From NCBI RefSeq assembly GCF_006152115.1, contig NZ_VDFU01000015.1:58813-122812 (forward strand): 64,000 nt of DNA, read 5' to 3'. The stretch comes from Rubellimicrobium rubrum (GTDB taxonomy: Bacteria; Pseudomonadota; Alphaproteobacteria; Rhodobacterales; Rhodobacteraceae). Below the pieces are notes generated by a model. It had not been told where the DNA came from, searched no databases, and worked only from the letters and a program-made list of their open reading frames with translations. Numbering within the stretch: the stretch's first letter is position 1; each line of letters starts with the position of its first letter. The translations under genes were made by a program, and so were the position numbers. Shown piece after piece: positions 53,868-62,961 of this stretch.

Positions 53868-55219
53868 TCCGCGTCATCCTCGCCTCCGCCCTGTCGCTCT
53901 GGGCCGTGGCCGCCCAGGCCGCCATCGACATCCAGCAGGTGACCTCGCCCGGCGGCATCAAGGCTTGGCTGGTGGAGGAGCATTCCATTCCGTTCACCTC
54001 GCTGGAAATCCGCGTCCGGGGCGGCGCCAACCTCGACCGCGACGGCAAGCGCGGCTCGGTCAACCTGATGACGGCGCTTCTCGAGGAAGGGTCGGGTGAC
54101 ATGGACGCCCGTCAGTTCCAGGAGGCGCGGGAGGGGCTTGCGGCCTCGTTCGGCTTCGACGTCTATGACGACGCTCTGGCCGTTTCGGCCACGATGCTGA
54201 CCGAGAACCGCGACGAGGCCGTCGGACTGCTGCGGCAGGCGCTGATCGAGCCGCGCTTCGATGAGGACGCGATCGAAAGAGTCCGTGGACAGGTGGAGTC
54301 CATCATCGCCTCGAACGCGCAGGACCCGAGCACCATCGCCAGCAACACCCTGATGACCGAGGCCTTCCCGGGCCACCCCTATGGCGCGGACCTCAACGGC
54401 ACCGCCGAGTCGGTGGCCGGGCTCACGCGCGAGGATCTGCTGCAGGCGCATCGCGACACCCTGGTCAAGGGCCGCGTCTATGTAGGCGCGGTGGGCGACA
54501 TCACGCCCGAGGAACTGGGCACCCTGCTCGACTCCTTGCTGGGCGACCTGCCGGACGATGGCCCCGCCCTCCCGGCCGAGCAGACCATGACCGTCCGAGG
54601 CGGAACCACCGTGGTGGATTATCCCACGCCCCAGGCCGTCGCCGTGTTCGGCCAGCCCGGGCTCGATCGCGACGACCCCGACTACTTCGCGGCCTATGTT
54701 CTGAACCACGTCCTGGGCGGCGGCGGCTTCGAGTCGCGCCTGATGAACGAGGTGCGGGAAAAGCGCGGCCTGACCTATGGCATCGGGACCTCCCTGGTGG
54801 ACAAGGACTATGCCGACCTTTGGCTGGGCTCAGTGGCCTCGTCCAACGCGACGATCGGACAGGCCATCGACTTGGTGCGGCAGATCTGGGCGGACGTGGC
54901 GCAGAACGGCGTGAGCGAGCAGGAACTGACGGCGGCCAAGACCTTCATCACCGGGGAATACCCGCTCCGGTTCGATGGCAACGCCCAGATCGCGGGCATC
55001 CTGGTCGGCATGCAGATGATTGGCCTGCCGCCCGACTATGTCGTCAATCGCAACTCCTACATCGAGGCGGTCACGATGGAGGACATCAAGCGCGTCGCGG
55101 GCGAGCTGATGGATCCGGCCAATCTCCACTTCGTGGTGGTGGGCCAGCCGGAGGGCTTGGAAGCGGAAGCCGAGCCGGCAGTCGGGACGATTCCGGCCAA
55201 GGACGCGGCGACGCCGTGA
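53864..55219 (+). CDS. M16-family peptidase-like subunit lacking the zinc motif
   Basis: 451 aa exported M16 protein, signal peptide MIRVILASALSLWAVAAQA. At the position of HxxEH it reads VNLMTALLEEGS, so it cannot bind the catalytic zinc. It keeps the second-half motif SRLMNEVREKRGLTYGI (near 280-296), with the Arg and Tyr used for substrate binding, as in alpha-MPP-like partners. Encoded with an overlap after the catalytic gene. Confidence 0.92.
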   Translation: MIRVILASALSLWAVAAQAAIDIQQVTSPGGIKAWLVEEHSIPFTSLEIRVRGGANLDRDGKRGSVNLMTALLEEGSGDMDARQFQEAREGLAASFGFDVYDDALAVSATMLTENRDEAVGLLRQALIEPRFDEDAIERVRGQVESIIASNAQDPSTIASNTLMTEAFPGHPYGADLNGTAESVAGLTREDLLQAHRDTLVKGRVYVGAVGDITPEELGTLLDSLLGDLPDDGPALPAEQTMTVRGGTTVVDYPTPQAVAVFGQPGLDRDDPDYFAAYVLNHVLGGGGFESRLMNEVREKRGLTYGIGTSLVDKDYADLWLGSVASSNATIGQAIDLVRQIWADVAQNGVSEQELTAAKTFITGEYPLRFDGNAQIAGILVGMQMIGLPPDYVVNRNSYIEAVTMEDIKRVAGELMDPANLHFVVVGQPEGLEAEAEPAVGTIPAKDAATP

Positions 55220-55295
55220 CAGGCAAAGGCGTCCGAAGCCATCGTCCGCGCGCGCCCCTTGGCTTGGCCCAGGGGGCGCGCGTAGTCTGTCCGGC

Positions 55296-57107
55296 ATGAC
55301 GCGTCCCCTCCTTCCCCCGACCATCCGGCCGCTCGATCCCCACGCCGTCAACCGCATCGCGGCGGGCGAAGTGGTGGAGCGGCCAGCCTCGGCCGTGAAG
55401 GAACTGGTCGAGAACGCGCTGGACGCGGGCGCGACCCGGATTGACGTGGCCATCCGGGAGGGCGGGCGGGCGCTCATCCGCGTGGAGGACGACGGCTGCG
55501 GCATCCGTGCCGAGGAACTGGGGCTGGCGCTCGCGCGGCATGCGACCTCCAAGACCGATGGCGCGGATCTCCTCGACATCCACAGCTTCGGCTTTCGTGG
55601 CGAGGCGCTGGCCTCGCTCGCCGCCGTGGCCCGGATTGCCTTGACCAGCCGGGTCGCCGGGGCCGAAGCCGCCTGCATCGCGGCCGAGGGTGGGCGCGTC
55701 GGTGCGGTCCGGCCCGCAGCACTATCCCGAGGCACCGTGATCGAGGTGCGGGATCTGTTCTTCGCCACGCCGGCGCGGCTCAAGTTCCTGAGGGGCGAGC
55801 AGGCCGAGGCGCAAGCTGTGGCAGAGGTGATCCGCAGGCTCGCCATGGCCGAGCCGTTCGTGGCCTTCACCCTGCGCGACTTGACGGACGGCGAGCGTCT
55901 GGTGATCCGGCTGGATGCCGAAACCCCCGACCTGGGCGACCCGCGCGAGGCGCTGCGCCGCCGGCTGCGAGCCGTGATGGGCCGGGGCTTCTCGGACGGG
56001 GCGGTCCCTTTGGAGGCCGAGCGCGATGGCCACAGCCTGCTTGGCTGGGCGGGCCTGCCGGCCGAGGCGCGAGGCGCCGCCACGGCTCAGAACGTCTTCG
56101 TCAACGGGCGGCCGGTACGGGATAAGCTGCTTCTTGGGGCTCTGAGGGCGGGCTACATGGATGTCCTCGCGGCCGGGCGCTACCCGATGGCCGCGCTGTA
56201 TCTGGAATGCGATCCCCGGCTCGTGGACGTGAACGTTCATCCGGCCAAGGCCGAGGTGCGCTTCCGAGATCCTGACACCGTGCGGGGCCTGGTCGTCGGT
56301 GCCCTGCGGCGGGCCCTGGCCGGGTTGCGGGCGGCACCCAGCCTGGCCGAGGAACTGATCGAGGCAGCACGGTTCGAGCCGACGCCCGGTGCAGGGCCTA
56401 TGTCCGCACAAGGGCACGTCATGCCGTCGCCTCGGGCGCTCGAGGCCGCGTTCCGTGCCCAGGCCCCGGCTTTTGCCGAGCCCATGCCGCCTGCCGCGCC
56501 ATGGGTCGTCCCCACGCCGGAGGACGAGGCGCACCCTCTTGGGGCGGCCCGGGCCCAGCTTCATGGCAACTGGATCATCGCGGAAACTCGCGACGGCCTC
56601 GTCCTCGTGGACCAGCACGCAGCCCATGAGCGGCTGGTCTATGAGCGGCTGAAGGAGGATGCGGCGCGCGGGCCAGTACCGTCTCAGGCGCTCCTGATCC
56701 CGGTGGTGGTAGAACTCCCCGAGGAGGACGCGCAACGCCTGGGCGACGCCGTTTCCGACCTCGCGCGGCTCGGGCTGGTGGTCGAGCCGTTCGGGCGTGG
56801 AGCGGCTGTGCTGCGCGAGGTGCCGGCGGCGCTGGCCGGGGCCGACGGAGCGGCGCTGCTGCGCGACGTGGCCGACGCCTTGGCCGAGGAGGGTGCAGGG
56901 GGGCTTGGGCGAAGGCTCGATGCGGTGCTGGCGCGGGTCGCCTGCCACGGGTCCGTGCGCTCGGGCCGCAGGCTCCGGCCCGAGGAGATGAATGCGCTTC
57001 TGCGCGAAATGGAGCGGACGCCCAATGCCGGGCAGTGCAACCATGGACGTCCCACCTTTGTGGCGTTGCAGATCAAGGACATCGAACGGCTGTTCGGACG
57101 GCGCTGA
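55296..57107 (+). CDS. mutL: DNA mismatch repair protein MutL
   Basis: 603 aa. GHKL ATPase motifs: VNRIAAGEVVERPASAVKELVENALDAG (near 17-44), EDDGCGI and HATSKTDGADLLDIHSFGFRGEALASL. The C-terminal dimerisation domain carries the endonuclease motif DQHAAHERLVYE (near 448-459), plus CHGSVRSG and CNHGRPT, so this MutL should nick DNA, as expected in a bacterium without MutH. Starts about 76 bases after the M16 gene. Confidence 0.95.
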   Translation: MTRPLLPPTIRPLDPHAVNRIAAGEVVERPASAVKELVENALDAGATRIDVAIREGGRALIRVEDDGCGIRAEELGLALARHATSKTDGADLLDIHSFGFRGEALASLAAVARIALTSRVAGAEAACIAAEGGRVGAVRPAALSRGTVIEVRDLFFATPARLKFLRGEQAEAQAVAEVIRRLAMAEPFVAFTLRDLTDGERLVIRLDAETPDLGDPREALRRRLRAVMGRGFSDGAVPLEAERDGHSLLGWAGLPAEARGAATAQNVFVNGRPVRDKLLLGALRAGYMDVLAAGRYPMAALYLECDPRLVDVNVHPAKAEVRFRDPDTVRGLVVGALRRALAGLRAAPSLAEELIEAARFEPTPGAGPMSAQGHVMPSPRALEAAFRAQAPAFAEPMPPAAPWVVPTPEDEAHPLGAARAQLHGNWIIAETRDGLVLVDQHAAHERLVYERLKEDAARGPVPSQALLIPVVVELPEEDAQRLGDAVSDLARLGLVVEPFGRGAAVLREVPAALAGADGAALLRDVADALAEEGAGGLGRRLDAVLARVACHGSVRSGRRLRPEEMNALLREMERTPNAGQCNHGRPTFVALQIKDIERLFGRR

Positions 57108-57162
57108 TGGACAGGGGCATTCCTGCGGGCTAGCCTCCCTGCGACAGCAGAGGAGCGGCGGC

Positions 57163-57645
57163 ATGTCCTGGCATACGGCAACGGCAATTCTGGGCGTCCT
57201 CCTTCTGGGGGCATGCACCCAGCAGGCCCAGTCCCCCTTTCCGCCGGTCCGACCCGTCGAGCCGCAGGAGCTCGAATTCGCGGCCCTGGACAGCAGCTAC
57301 CAGCGTATGTTCGAGCGGTCGCTGACCGAGGCGCCCTTTGCCAACGGTGCCCTTGCGGTGATCGCGCCCCAGGGGGACGAGATGGCCAGCTACCGCCTCG
57401 TGCCCTGCCAGGGCGGGGCAGCCATCTGCGGCGGCGGGCCGGCCGGGCCGGCCGGGCGTCTCGTGCGGACGCCGGACTGGTTCGTGGTTCAGGGGCTGTA
57501 TGGTCGCACCTTCTGGCTCAGCCATGGCGGCGACGGCTACCTGGAACGGAACGGTCAACTCGTGCCCCTGTCGTGGGAGACGCGAGGCGCGGGCACCGGG
57601 GACGGTGACGCCCCCAGCCTGGACACGCCTTACCGCCACGACTGA
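57163..57645 (+). CDS. hypothetical lipoprotein
   Basis: 160 aa. After MSWHTATAILGVLLLGACTQ the lipobox LLGAC marks a lipoprotein. The mature part is mostly beta-like, with two cysteines (VPCQGGAAICGGG) and a Gly/Pro-rich linker. No family is recognised. AGGAG lies upstream of the ATG at 57163. Confidence 0.7.
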   Translation: MSWHTATAILGVLLLGACTQQAQSPFPPVRPVEPQELEFAALDSSYQRMFERSLTEAPFANGALAVIAPQGDEMASYRLVPCQGGAAICGGGPAGPAGRLVRTPDWFVVQGLYGRTFWLSHGGDGYLERNGQLVPLSWETRGAGTGDGDAPSLDTPYRHD

Positions 57646-57711
57646 CGGAACGGGCGGAACCGGCCCGGTGAGCCACCCGTTTGCGTTGCCGACGCAGAAT
57701 GGGGATTGGTC

Positions 57712-58044
57712 ATGGACATCGGAGCGGATCAGGTCGGCGAGGTCATCCTTCTCGCCCGCGAGATGGTCGAGCAGTACACGGGCGCCAACGAGCAGTTCGA
57801 CGGCCTGATCGAAGGCATGAACGATGATCAGCGGCTCGACCTCGTGGCGTTGTGCTGGATCGGCCGAGGTGACTTTGAACCCGAGGAATGGGACGAGGCC
57901 CGGCGCACCGCCTCCGAGGAGGCTACGCTCAGCGTTGCTGAATACCTCAAGGGCGTGGATCATCTGGCCGAGCATCTGGAGGCGGGTCTTGATGCCATGG
58001 GCATCAATCCCGTCGATGCTGAGGACAGCGCGACCGAGAGTTGA
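57712..58044 (+). CDS. DUF3775-family protein
   Basis: 110 aa acidic cytosolic protein. DQRLDLVALCWIGRGDF and EEWDEARRTA match DUF3775, a family of unknown function common in alphaproteobacteria. ATG at 57712 after GGGGA; an in-frame TTG at 57706 is possible. Ends eight bases before a perfect 10-bp inverted repeat. Confidence 0.8.
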   Translation: MDIGADQVGEVILLAREMVEQYTGANEQFDGLIEGMNDDQRLDLVALCWIGRGDFEPEEWDEARRTASEEATLSVAEYLKGVDHLAEHLEAGLDAMGINPVDAEDSATES

Positions 58045-58051
58045 GACAGGT

Positions 58052-58075
58052 TTATGTTGCAAGAGTGCAACATAA
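58052..58075. promoter_or_regulatory. perfect 10-bp inverted repeat between DUF3775 and DUF481 genes
   Basis: TTATGTTGCA-AGAG-TGCAACATAA, 101 bases before the DUF481 gene. A hairpin without a T run, so an operator for the DUF481 promoter is as likely as a terminator. Confidence 0.5.
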
Positions 58076-58175
58076 TCGGGCTATCGTCCGAACCAAGGCA
58101 ACAATAACCCCGCGGGCGGGTTCTGACCGTGAGCCGCCGCGACAAATGCGGTGGCGACGATAAGGGGAGCGATCA

Positions 58176-59138
58176 ATGATCGACAAAACACTTTGGGCCT
58201 CCGTCGGTGCGGCGGCCCTGATCGTGGCCTTGGGATCGGCCGCGCAGGCTCAGAACCTTTCGGGTTCGGCCGTCAACTTCGACATCGATGAGAACGTCGA
58301 AGACGTGGTCGAGGACATCAACGAAGACGTCGAAGACGACTTCGATCGCGACCTCGATCCGTTCGGCAACGAAGGCCGCGAACTGGGCTTCCAAGGTTCC
58401 GTGGCGCTGCGCGCGACAGGCACCACGGGCAACAGCGAGTCGAGCGACATCGGCATAGGCGCCAGCTTCGAATACTTCGACGGGCAGAACGGCAGCGACT
58501 TCAACTTTGCCTACACCTACAGCGACGATGGCAACAGCGGCGACGATGTTGAGGAGAACCTGTTCTTCAGCACGGACTACACCCGTGAGCTGGGTCGTTC
58601 GTTCTACGGTTTCGCCAAAGGCGTCGCGATCTACGACAACAACTCGGACGATCCCGACAACGACGACGTCGGCGACGAGGACGAGGACGAAGCCCTCTAC
58701 CGCAGCGACATCTTTGTCGGTGTGGGTGTGGGTTACCGCATCTCGAACACAGATCGGTTCCAATGGTCGGTGCAGGCCGGTCCTGGCTACCGTTGGTACG
58801 AGCCGTTCCAGGAAGATGATCCGACTACCCCGGGCGACGAGAGCAACGACTCCGAGCGGATCGAGGAAGTCGCCGCCAGCGTCACGTCCAACTTCGCTTA
58901 TCAGTTCAGCCCGACGATCACGCTGAGCAACGATACCGACGTCATCACCTCGGATGAGAACACCAGCGTTCTCAACGATCTCGCCCTCAGCGTCGCGCTG
59001 AACGAGTCGCTGTCGCTCCGCACCTCGGTCCTGACCGAGTACCAGAGCGAGCCGGGTACCCAGTTCGACGGTCCGGTTGAGGTTGAGCGGGACAATGTGG
59101 ACAACACGCTCGGCGTTGCGGTCGTCTACAGCTTCTGA
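58176..59138 (+). CDS. DUF481-family outer-membrane beta-barrel protein
   Basis: 320 aa with signal peptide (WASVGAAALIVALGSAAQAQ). The mature protein has a very acidic coiled stretch (FDIDENVEDVVEDINEDVEDDFD, about 36-57, and DDPDNDDVGDEDEDE) and alternating beta strands ending in a terminal phenylalanine (VAVVYSF), the outer-membrane assembly signal. Family function is unknown; members are pore-like. The acidity suits a marine or halophilic host. Followed by a strong terminator at 59178. Confidence 0.85.
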   Translation: MIDKTLWASVGAAALIVALGSAAQAQNLSGSAVNFDIDENVEDVVEDINEDVEDDFDRDLDPFGNEGRELGFQGSVALRATGTTGNSESSDIGIGASFEYFDGQNGSDFNFAYTYSDDGNSGDDVEENLFFSTDYTRELGRSFYGFAKGVAIYDNNSDDPDNDDVGDEDEDEALYRSDIFVGVGVGYRISNTDRFQWSVQAGPGYRWYEPFQEDDPTTPGDESNDSERIEEVAASVTSNFAYQFSPTITLSNDTDVITSDENTSVLNDLALSVALNESLSLRTSVLTEYQSEPGTQFDGPVEVERDNVDNTLGVAVVYSF

Positions 59139-59177
59139 TCGCTGATCGGCATGGATGGCCCTGGCCATCCGATGCTT

Positions 59178-59213
59178 CGCGGGGCCGCCATCCCTTGGCG
59201 GCCCCGCGTTATT
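59178..59213 (+). terminator. rho-independent terminator after the DUF481 gene
   Basis: 12-bp perfect stem CGCGGGGCCGCC (59178-59189) with GGCGGCCCCGCG (59197-59208), loop of 7, then TTATTGC. Confidence 0.85.
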
Positions 59214-59311
59214 GCATAGCGCCTCCTTTGACCCCTGGCTCGCTTTCGGGGCTGCGCTAGACTGGCCCAGAGAAGCCCGTCCCGTGCGGGACCGGATGAA
59301 AGGACCAGCTC

Positions 59312-60976
59312 ATGCGTCACCTGCTCATCGCGTCCGCCTTGGCAGCCCTGTTGCCGGGCGTCGCCCTGGCCGACGATCTGGCCCTGGTCCTGGGCACCGC
59401 CGATTACGCGACGCTGCCGGACTTTCCACGGGGGGCGGAGGTGACGGATGCGGTGGATGGCCTCGCCACGCTGGGTTTCCGCGTCATGGCGCTTCGGAAT
59501 GGCGGTGCAGCGGGTGTGACACGCACGCTAAACGACTTCATGGCCGCGGTTCCCGAAGCCGACCGCATCCTGATCGCTCTGTCCGGCCGCTTCGTCACGG
59601 ATGGCCGCCGCACATGGTACCTGACGCGCGACGCGGCCGCGCCGACGCTGTTCGGCCTTGATGAGCGGGCGCTGTCGCTGGAAAGCCTGATGCAGGTTCT
59701 GGCGCGTGCGCCCTCGCGGGCGGTGCTCCTTTTGGGCGTGGGCACGTCAGCCGAGCAGGAGGTGTTCGATCCCTGGCTGCGCGAAGGCGTGGGGGATCTG
59801 GACATCCCGCAGGGTGTCACGGTTCTCACGGCGGGACCCCGCAACGCGGCGAACTTTCTCGCGGACGAGCTGTCGGTGCCGCGGGGGGACCTGTCGCGCC
59901 TCGTGGCAGAGAACGGTAACGTCGACGCCGAAGGTTACCTGCCACGTGGCTTCGTCTTCACGCCGCGCCCAGGCGACCCTGCCCTGACCGAGACCCAGGC
60001 CGCCCGGGCCGAGGAGACTGCGCTCTGGCAAGGAGCCGTCGCCCTGAACACGATCGACGCCTATCGCAACTACCTGTCCGCCTTTCCGCGCGGTCGTTAT
60101 GCCGCGCAGGCCCAGGAAGGGATCGACGCCATCTTGGCCGAGCCCAACCGCGAGCAGCGGCTGGCCGAGGAGGCCTTGGGCCTGTCACGCGACCAGCGGC
60201 GCGAGATCCAGCGAAACCTGTCCTTGCTCGACTTCGACACGCGGGGCATCGACGGCATCTTCGGATCGGGCACCCGCCGGGCTGTCACCGACTGGCAGCA
60301 GCAGAACGGCTTCAGCCAGACCTCCTACCTGGACCGCGAGCAGATCGAGCGCATCGCCGCGCAGGCAGGCAGACGGGCCCAGCAACTCGAGGCCGAAGCC
60401 GAGCGCCAGCGTCAGGAAGCCGAGCGGGCCGACCGAGCATTCTGGGAAGAGTCGGGTGCGCGGGCCGACGAGGCCGGGCTTCGGGCCTACCTGGAACGCT
60501 ACCCCGACGGCCTGTTCGCCCAGCAGGCGTCGGAGCAGCTGGCCCGCATCGAGGGTGAGAAGCGCCAAGAGGCGCAGGCGCAGGATCGCGTCGCCTGGGA
60601 CCGGGCGCGTGAGGCCGACACCCTAGCCGGCTACCAGCGCTATCTGGAGAGTTTCCCTCAGGGCCAGTTCGTCGAGGAGGCGCGCACCCGGAGAAACGCC
60701 TTGGTGGAGGAGAACGAAGGCGCCCAAGAAACCGAAGAGGCCCGTGCGGCCGAGCAGGCGCTGGGCCTGAACGCCCTAACGGCGCGGGTCATTGAACAAA
60801 GGCTCGACGCCCTAGGTCTCAACCCCGGAGAGGTCGATGGGCGCTTCGACCGGAACACGCGACGGGCCCTGCGCAACTACCAGCGTGACCGAGGGTTGCC
60901 GGTGTCGGGTTTCCTGAACGAGCCGACCCTCGTCCGCTTGCTGGCGGATACGTTGGGCCAGTCGCTTCAGGAGTGA
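59312..60976 (+). CDS. exported caspase-fold protein without catalytic dyad, with two peptidoglycan-binding domains
   Basis: 554 aa with signal peptide (1-20). Residues about 22-230 look like a caspase (peptidase C14) p20 domain: LALVLGTADYATLPDFPRGAEVTDAVDGL is the usual start, but at the His site IALSGRF (88-94) has Arg for His (normally SGHG), and VLLLGVGT (138-145) lacks the Cys of the DACR-type loop. Then two PG_binding_1 domains (about 285-345 and 485-548, each with xxGxFGxxTRRAVxxxQ-like residues) and three 25-residue repeats of the form YxxYLxxFPxGxxAxxA at 250, 389 and 440. Probably a non-enzymatic cell-wall or scaffold protein. Confidence 0.8.
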   Translation: MRHLLIASALAALLPGVALADDLALVLGTADYATLPDFPRGAEVTDAVDGLATLGFRVMALRNGGAAGVTRTLNDFMAAVPEADRILIALSGRFVTDGRRTWYLTRDAAAPTLFGLDERALSLESLMQVLARAPSRAVLLLGVGTSAEQEVFDPWLREGVGDLDIPQGVTVLTAGPRNAANFLADELSVPRGDLSRLVAENGNVDAEGYLPRGFVFTPRPGDPALTETQAARAEETALWQGAVALNTIDAYRNYLSAFPRGRYAAQAQEGIDAILAEPNREQRLAEEALGLSRDQRREIQRNLSLLDFDTRGIDGIFGSGTRRAVTDWQQQNGFSQTSYLDREQIERIAAQAGRRAQQLEAEAERQRQEAERADRAFWEESGARADEAGLRAYLERYPDGLFAQQASEQLARIEGEKRQEAQAQDRVAWDRAREADTLAGYQRYLESFPQGQFVEEARTRRNALVEENEGAQETEEARAAEQALGLNALTARVIEQRLDALGLNPGEVDGRFDRNTRRALRNYQRDRGLPVSGFLNEPTLVRLLADTLGQSLQE

Positions 60977-60995
60977 GGGGCAAGGCTGCAGCTGG

Positions 60996-61025
60996 CAGGC
61001 GGTTCCATGGGTCGGGAACCGCCTG
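60996..61025. terminator. hairpin between the pseudo-caspase gene and the convergent PPC-like gene
   Basis: 11-bp stem CAGGCGGTTCC (60996-61006) with GGAACCGCCTG (61015-61025), loop of 8. No T run. Confidence 0.5.
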
Positions 61026-61040
61026 AACCTGCTGTCGGTG

Positions 61041-62339
61041 TCACCGCGCCGGGACGTAGCGCTCGAACAGCATGCGCGTCAGCGCCTGGGTGCCCTCGCC
61101 CAGCTGGCGCACGCCCACGAGATAGGTTCCCGGCATGACCCGCGCGGTCACGAGGGAATCGTAGGACTCGCCGTTGTCGTCGTTAAAGGCGACCTGCCGG
61201 CCGAAGTCATCGAACAGCACCAGCGACGGGTCACCCTGGCCATTAGTCACGGCCTCGATCAACACGAGGCCACCCTCCGGCACATCGAAGGAGAACCAGG
61301 TGGTCGCATCGGTGGTCTGCACGTCTTGCCGCAGTCGCGTGGCAAGGGTTCCAAGCGCCGTGACCGGGTAGGACCCGTCCAAAGGCGGCGAAGCCTCCCC
61401 CCGCTCGTACATCCCGACTTGGGCGGCTTGGGCATCATACGCCGACACGCTGACCGTGATGGGCTGCGACGGATCGCTGAGCGCGTTTACCGCAATGCAG
61501 TAGGATCCCGGCTGGAGCGGCACGGCCTGATCGATCCGGGAGTTCAGGCCATCCCAGTCGTCGTTTTCGGCCAGATAAGCGCCCTGCGCGTCATAGAGCG
61601 CGATGGACGGGTCCGCCTGCGTGTTCTCGGCGGTGATCGACAAGGAGGTTGGTGCCGAAAGCTCGAAGCCCCAGAATGGCACCTCGGCCGCGGGAACGGC
61701 TACGGTCACGGGGCCAGACGAAAGCAGAACGTCAAGCGGCTGGCCGTCCCCCAGGAAGTTGGCAACCGTGGACAGATCGCAGGATCCTCCGGACACCATT
61801 GGATCCGTGGACTCCACGGCATCCATTCCGGCCGGCGCGGGCTCTTCCGGTTGGGTGGCGGTGTCTTGGCCGGGCGTGAGCGCCTCGTGTTCGGTGCGAC
61901 CCACGCGAACAAATCCGGTCATCGGAGAGCCGTCGTAAGACCGCAAGGACAGGCAGTAGCGGCCTGGCTGAAGTGTGGTCTCGGCGCGCGAGGCACCATC
62001 ACCGCCCGAATCATCGTCCGAAAGCAGGACGGTGCCCGCTTCGTCACGCAGATCGATGGCCGGGTCGCCCGAGCCACGTCCCTGCGCCTCCATGCGCACC
62101 TCGGTCGGGGCCGAAACCGAGAACAGGGACACATACTCGTTGTTCTGGAGCACCAGGGCCATCTGCTCCATGTAAGCCGGAGCGCCCGTCACATCCGAGG
62201 CCGACTCGGCGCCTCCAATCCACTGGCCGTTGCTGCTGGCACCGCCGCAGAAGCTCGGGTCCTGAGCAAGGGCAGGGCCTGCGGCCGCCACCGCGAGGAC
62301 GGCGGCGCTGCCCAGCCTGAGCTTGGTGTTGGTTCTCAT
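61041..62339 (-). CDS. exported protein with three PPC-like repeats
   Basis: 432 aa with signal peptide (MRTNTKLRLGSAAVLAVAAAGPALAQ). Three similar beta-sandwich units resemble pre-peptidase C-terminal (PPC) domains: GDPAIDLRDEAG with DDDSGG (about 92-110), ADPSIALYDAQG with ENDDWDG (about 242-260) and GDPSLVLFDDFG with FNDDNGES (about 366-385), each followed by QPG(R/S)YC- or MPGTYLVGV-type closing strands. PPC domains usually assist secreted proteases, but no protease is attached here. Convergent with the pseudo-caspase gene. The start ATG is at 62339. Confidence 0.7.
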   Translation of the reverse strand: MRTNTKLRLGSAAVLAVAAAGPALAQDPSFCGGASSNGQWIGGAESASDVTGAPAYMEQMALVLQNNEYVSLFSVSAPTEVRMEAQGRGSGDPAIDLRDEAGTVLLSDDDSGGDGASRAETTLQPGRYCLSLRSYDGSPMTGFVRVGRTEHEALTPGQDTATQPEEPAPAGMDAVESTDPMVSGGSCDLSTVANFLGDGQPLDVLLSSGPVTVAVPAAEVPFWGFELSAPTSLSITAENTQADPSIALYDAQGAYLAENDDWDGLNSRIDQAVPLQPGSYCIAVNALSDPSQPITVSVSAYDAQAAQVGMYERGEASPPLDGSYPVTALGTLATRLRQDVQTTDATTWFSFDVPEGGLVLIEAVTNGQGDPSLVLFDDFGRQVAFNDDNGESYDSLVTARVMPGTYLVGVRQLGEGTQALTRMLFERYVPAR

Positions 62340-62520
62340 CGGACATGCTCTCCCATGGCGTCGCTGGGGGGCAACCTAAAGCCTGCACCCAAGGTGCTGC
62401 CAGCGCCAACTGCATCGCATGCAGTCGGAAAATCCGCACTTGCCGTCCCGACCTGCAGGACGAAAAAAGCCGCCGCGGTTTCCCAGCGGCGGCCCGTTTG
62501 TGCCTAAGAGGCAGCGCGGC

Positions 62521-62646
62521 TTAGCCCTGGCGGGCCTTAAAGCGGGGCTGCGTCTTGTTGATCACGTACACTCGACCCTTACGGCGCACGACGCGGCAAT
62601 CGCGGTGGCGCTGCTTGAGCGAGCGGAGCGAGTTGGCGACCTTCAT
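62521..62646 (-). CDS. rpmJ: 50S ribosomal protein L36, zinc-free type
   Basis: 41 aa. [41 protein letters not shown] matches L36 but has only one cysteine and lacks the CxxC...CxxxxH zinc set; this zinc-free form is usual in alphaproteobacteria. GGAGAG precedes the ATG at 62646. Too short for many gene finders. Confidence 0.95.
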   Translation of the reverse strand: MKVANSLRSLKQRHRDCRVVRRKGRVYVINKTQPRFKARQG

Positions 62647-62692
62647 CGTCGTCTCTCCTGTTCGCGGCGCACGTCGCGCCTTGGTTTGCATG

Positions 62693-62729
62693 GGGCAGGC
62701 ACGCTGCCTGCCCTTGTTCCTTGGGCAGG
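62693..62729. promoter_or_regulatory. two overlapping alternative hairpins between rpmJ and tRNA-Val
   Basis: GGGCAGGC (62693-62700) can pair with GCCTGCCC (62706-62713), while CCTGCCC (62707-62713) can pair with GGGCAGG (62723-62729). The two cannot form together. Confidence 0.5.
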
Positions 62730-62744
62730 GCTGACCCTGCGAGA

Positions 62745-62819
<75 letters not shown>

Positions 62820-62961
62820 GTCCGCTTGCCGGTCCTTGAAAGGCCCTGCATCGGGTGGGCGGTGGATAAAGGCTGCGGGAAGGGTGGTCAAGGGCTTTTG
62901 GCAAGTGTCGTTTCCGCGCTATGTAGGCCTCCGGCTCGACCGAGACGGATCCCCAACACGC

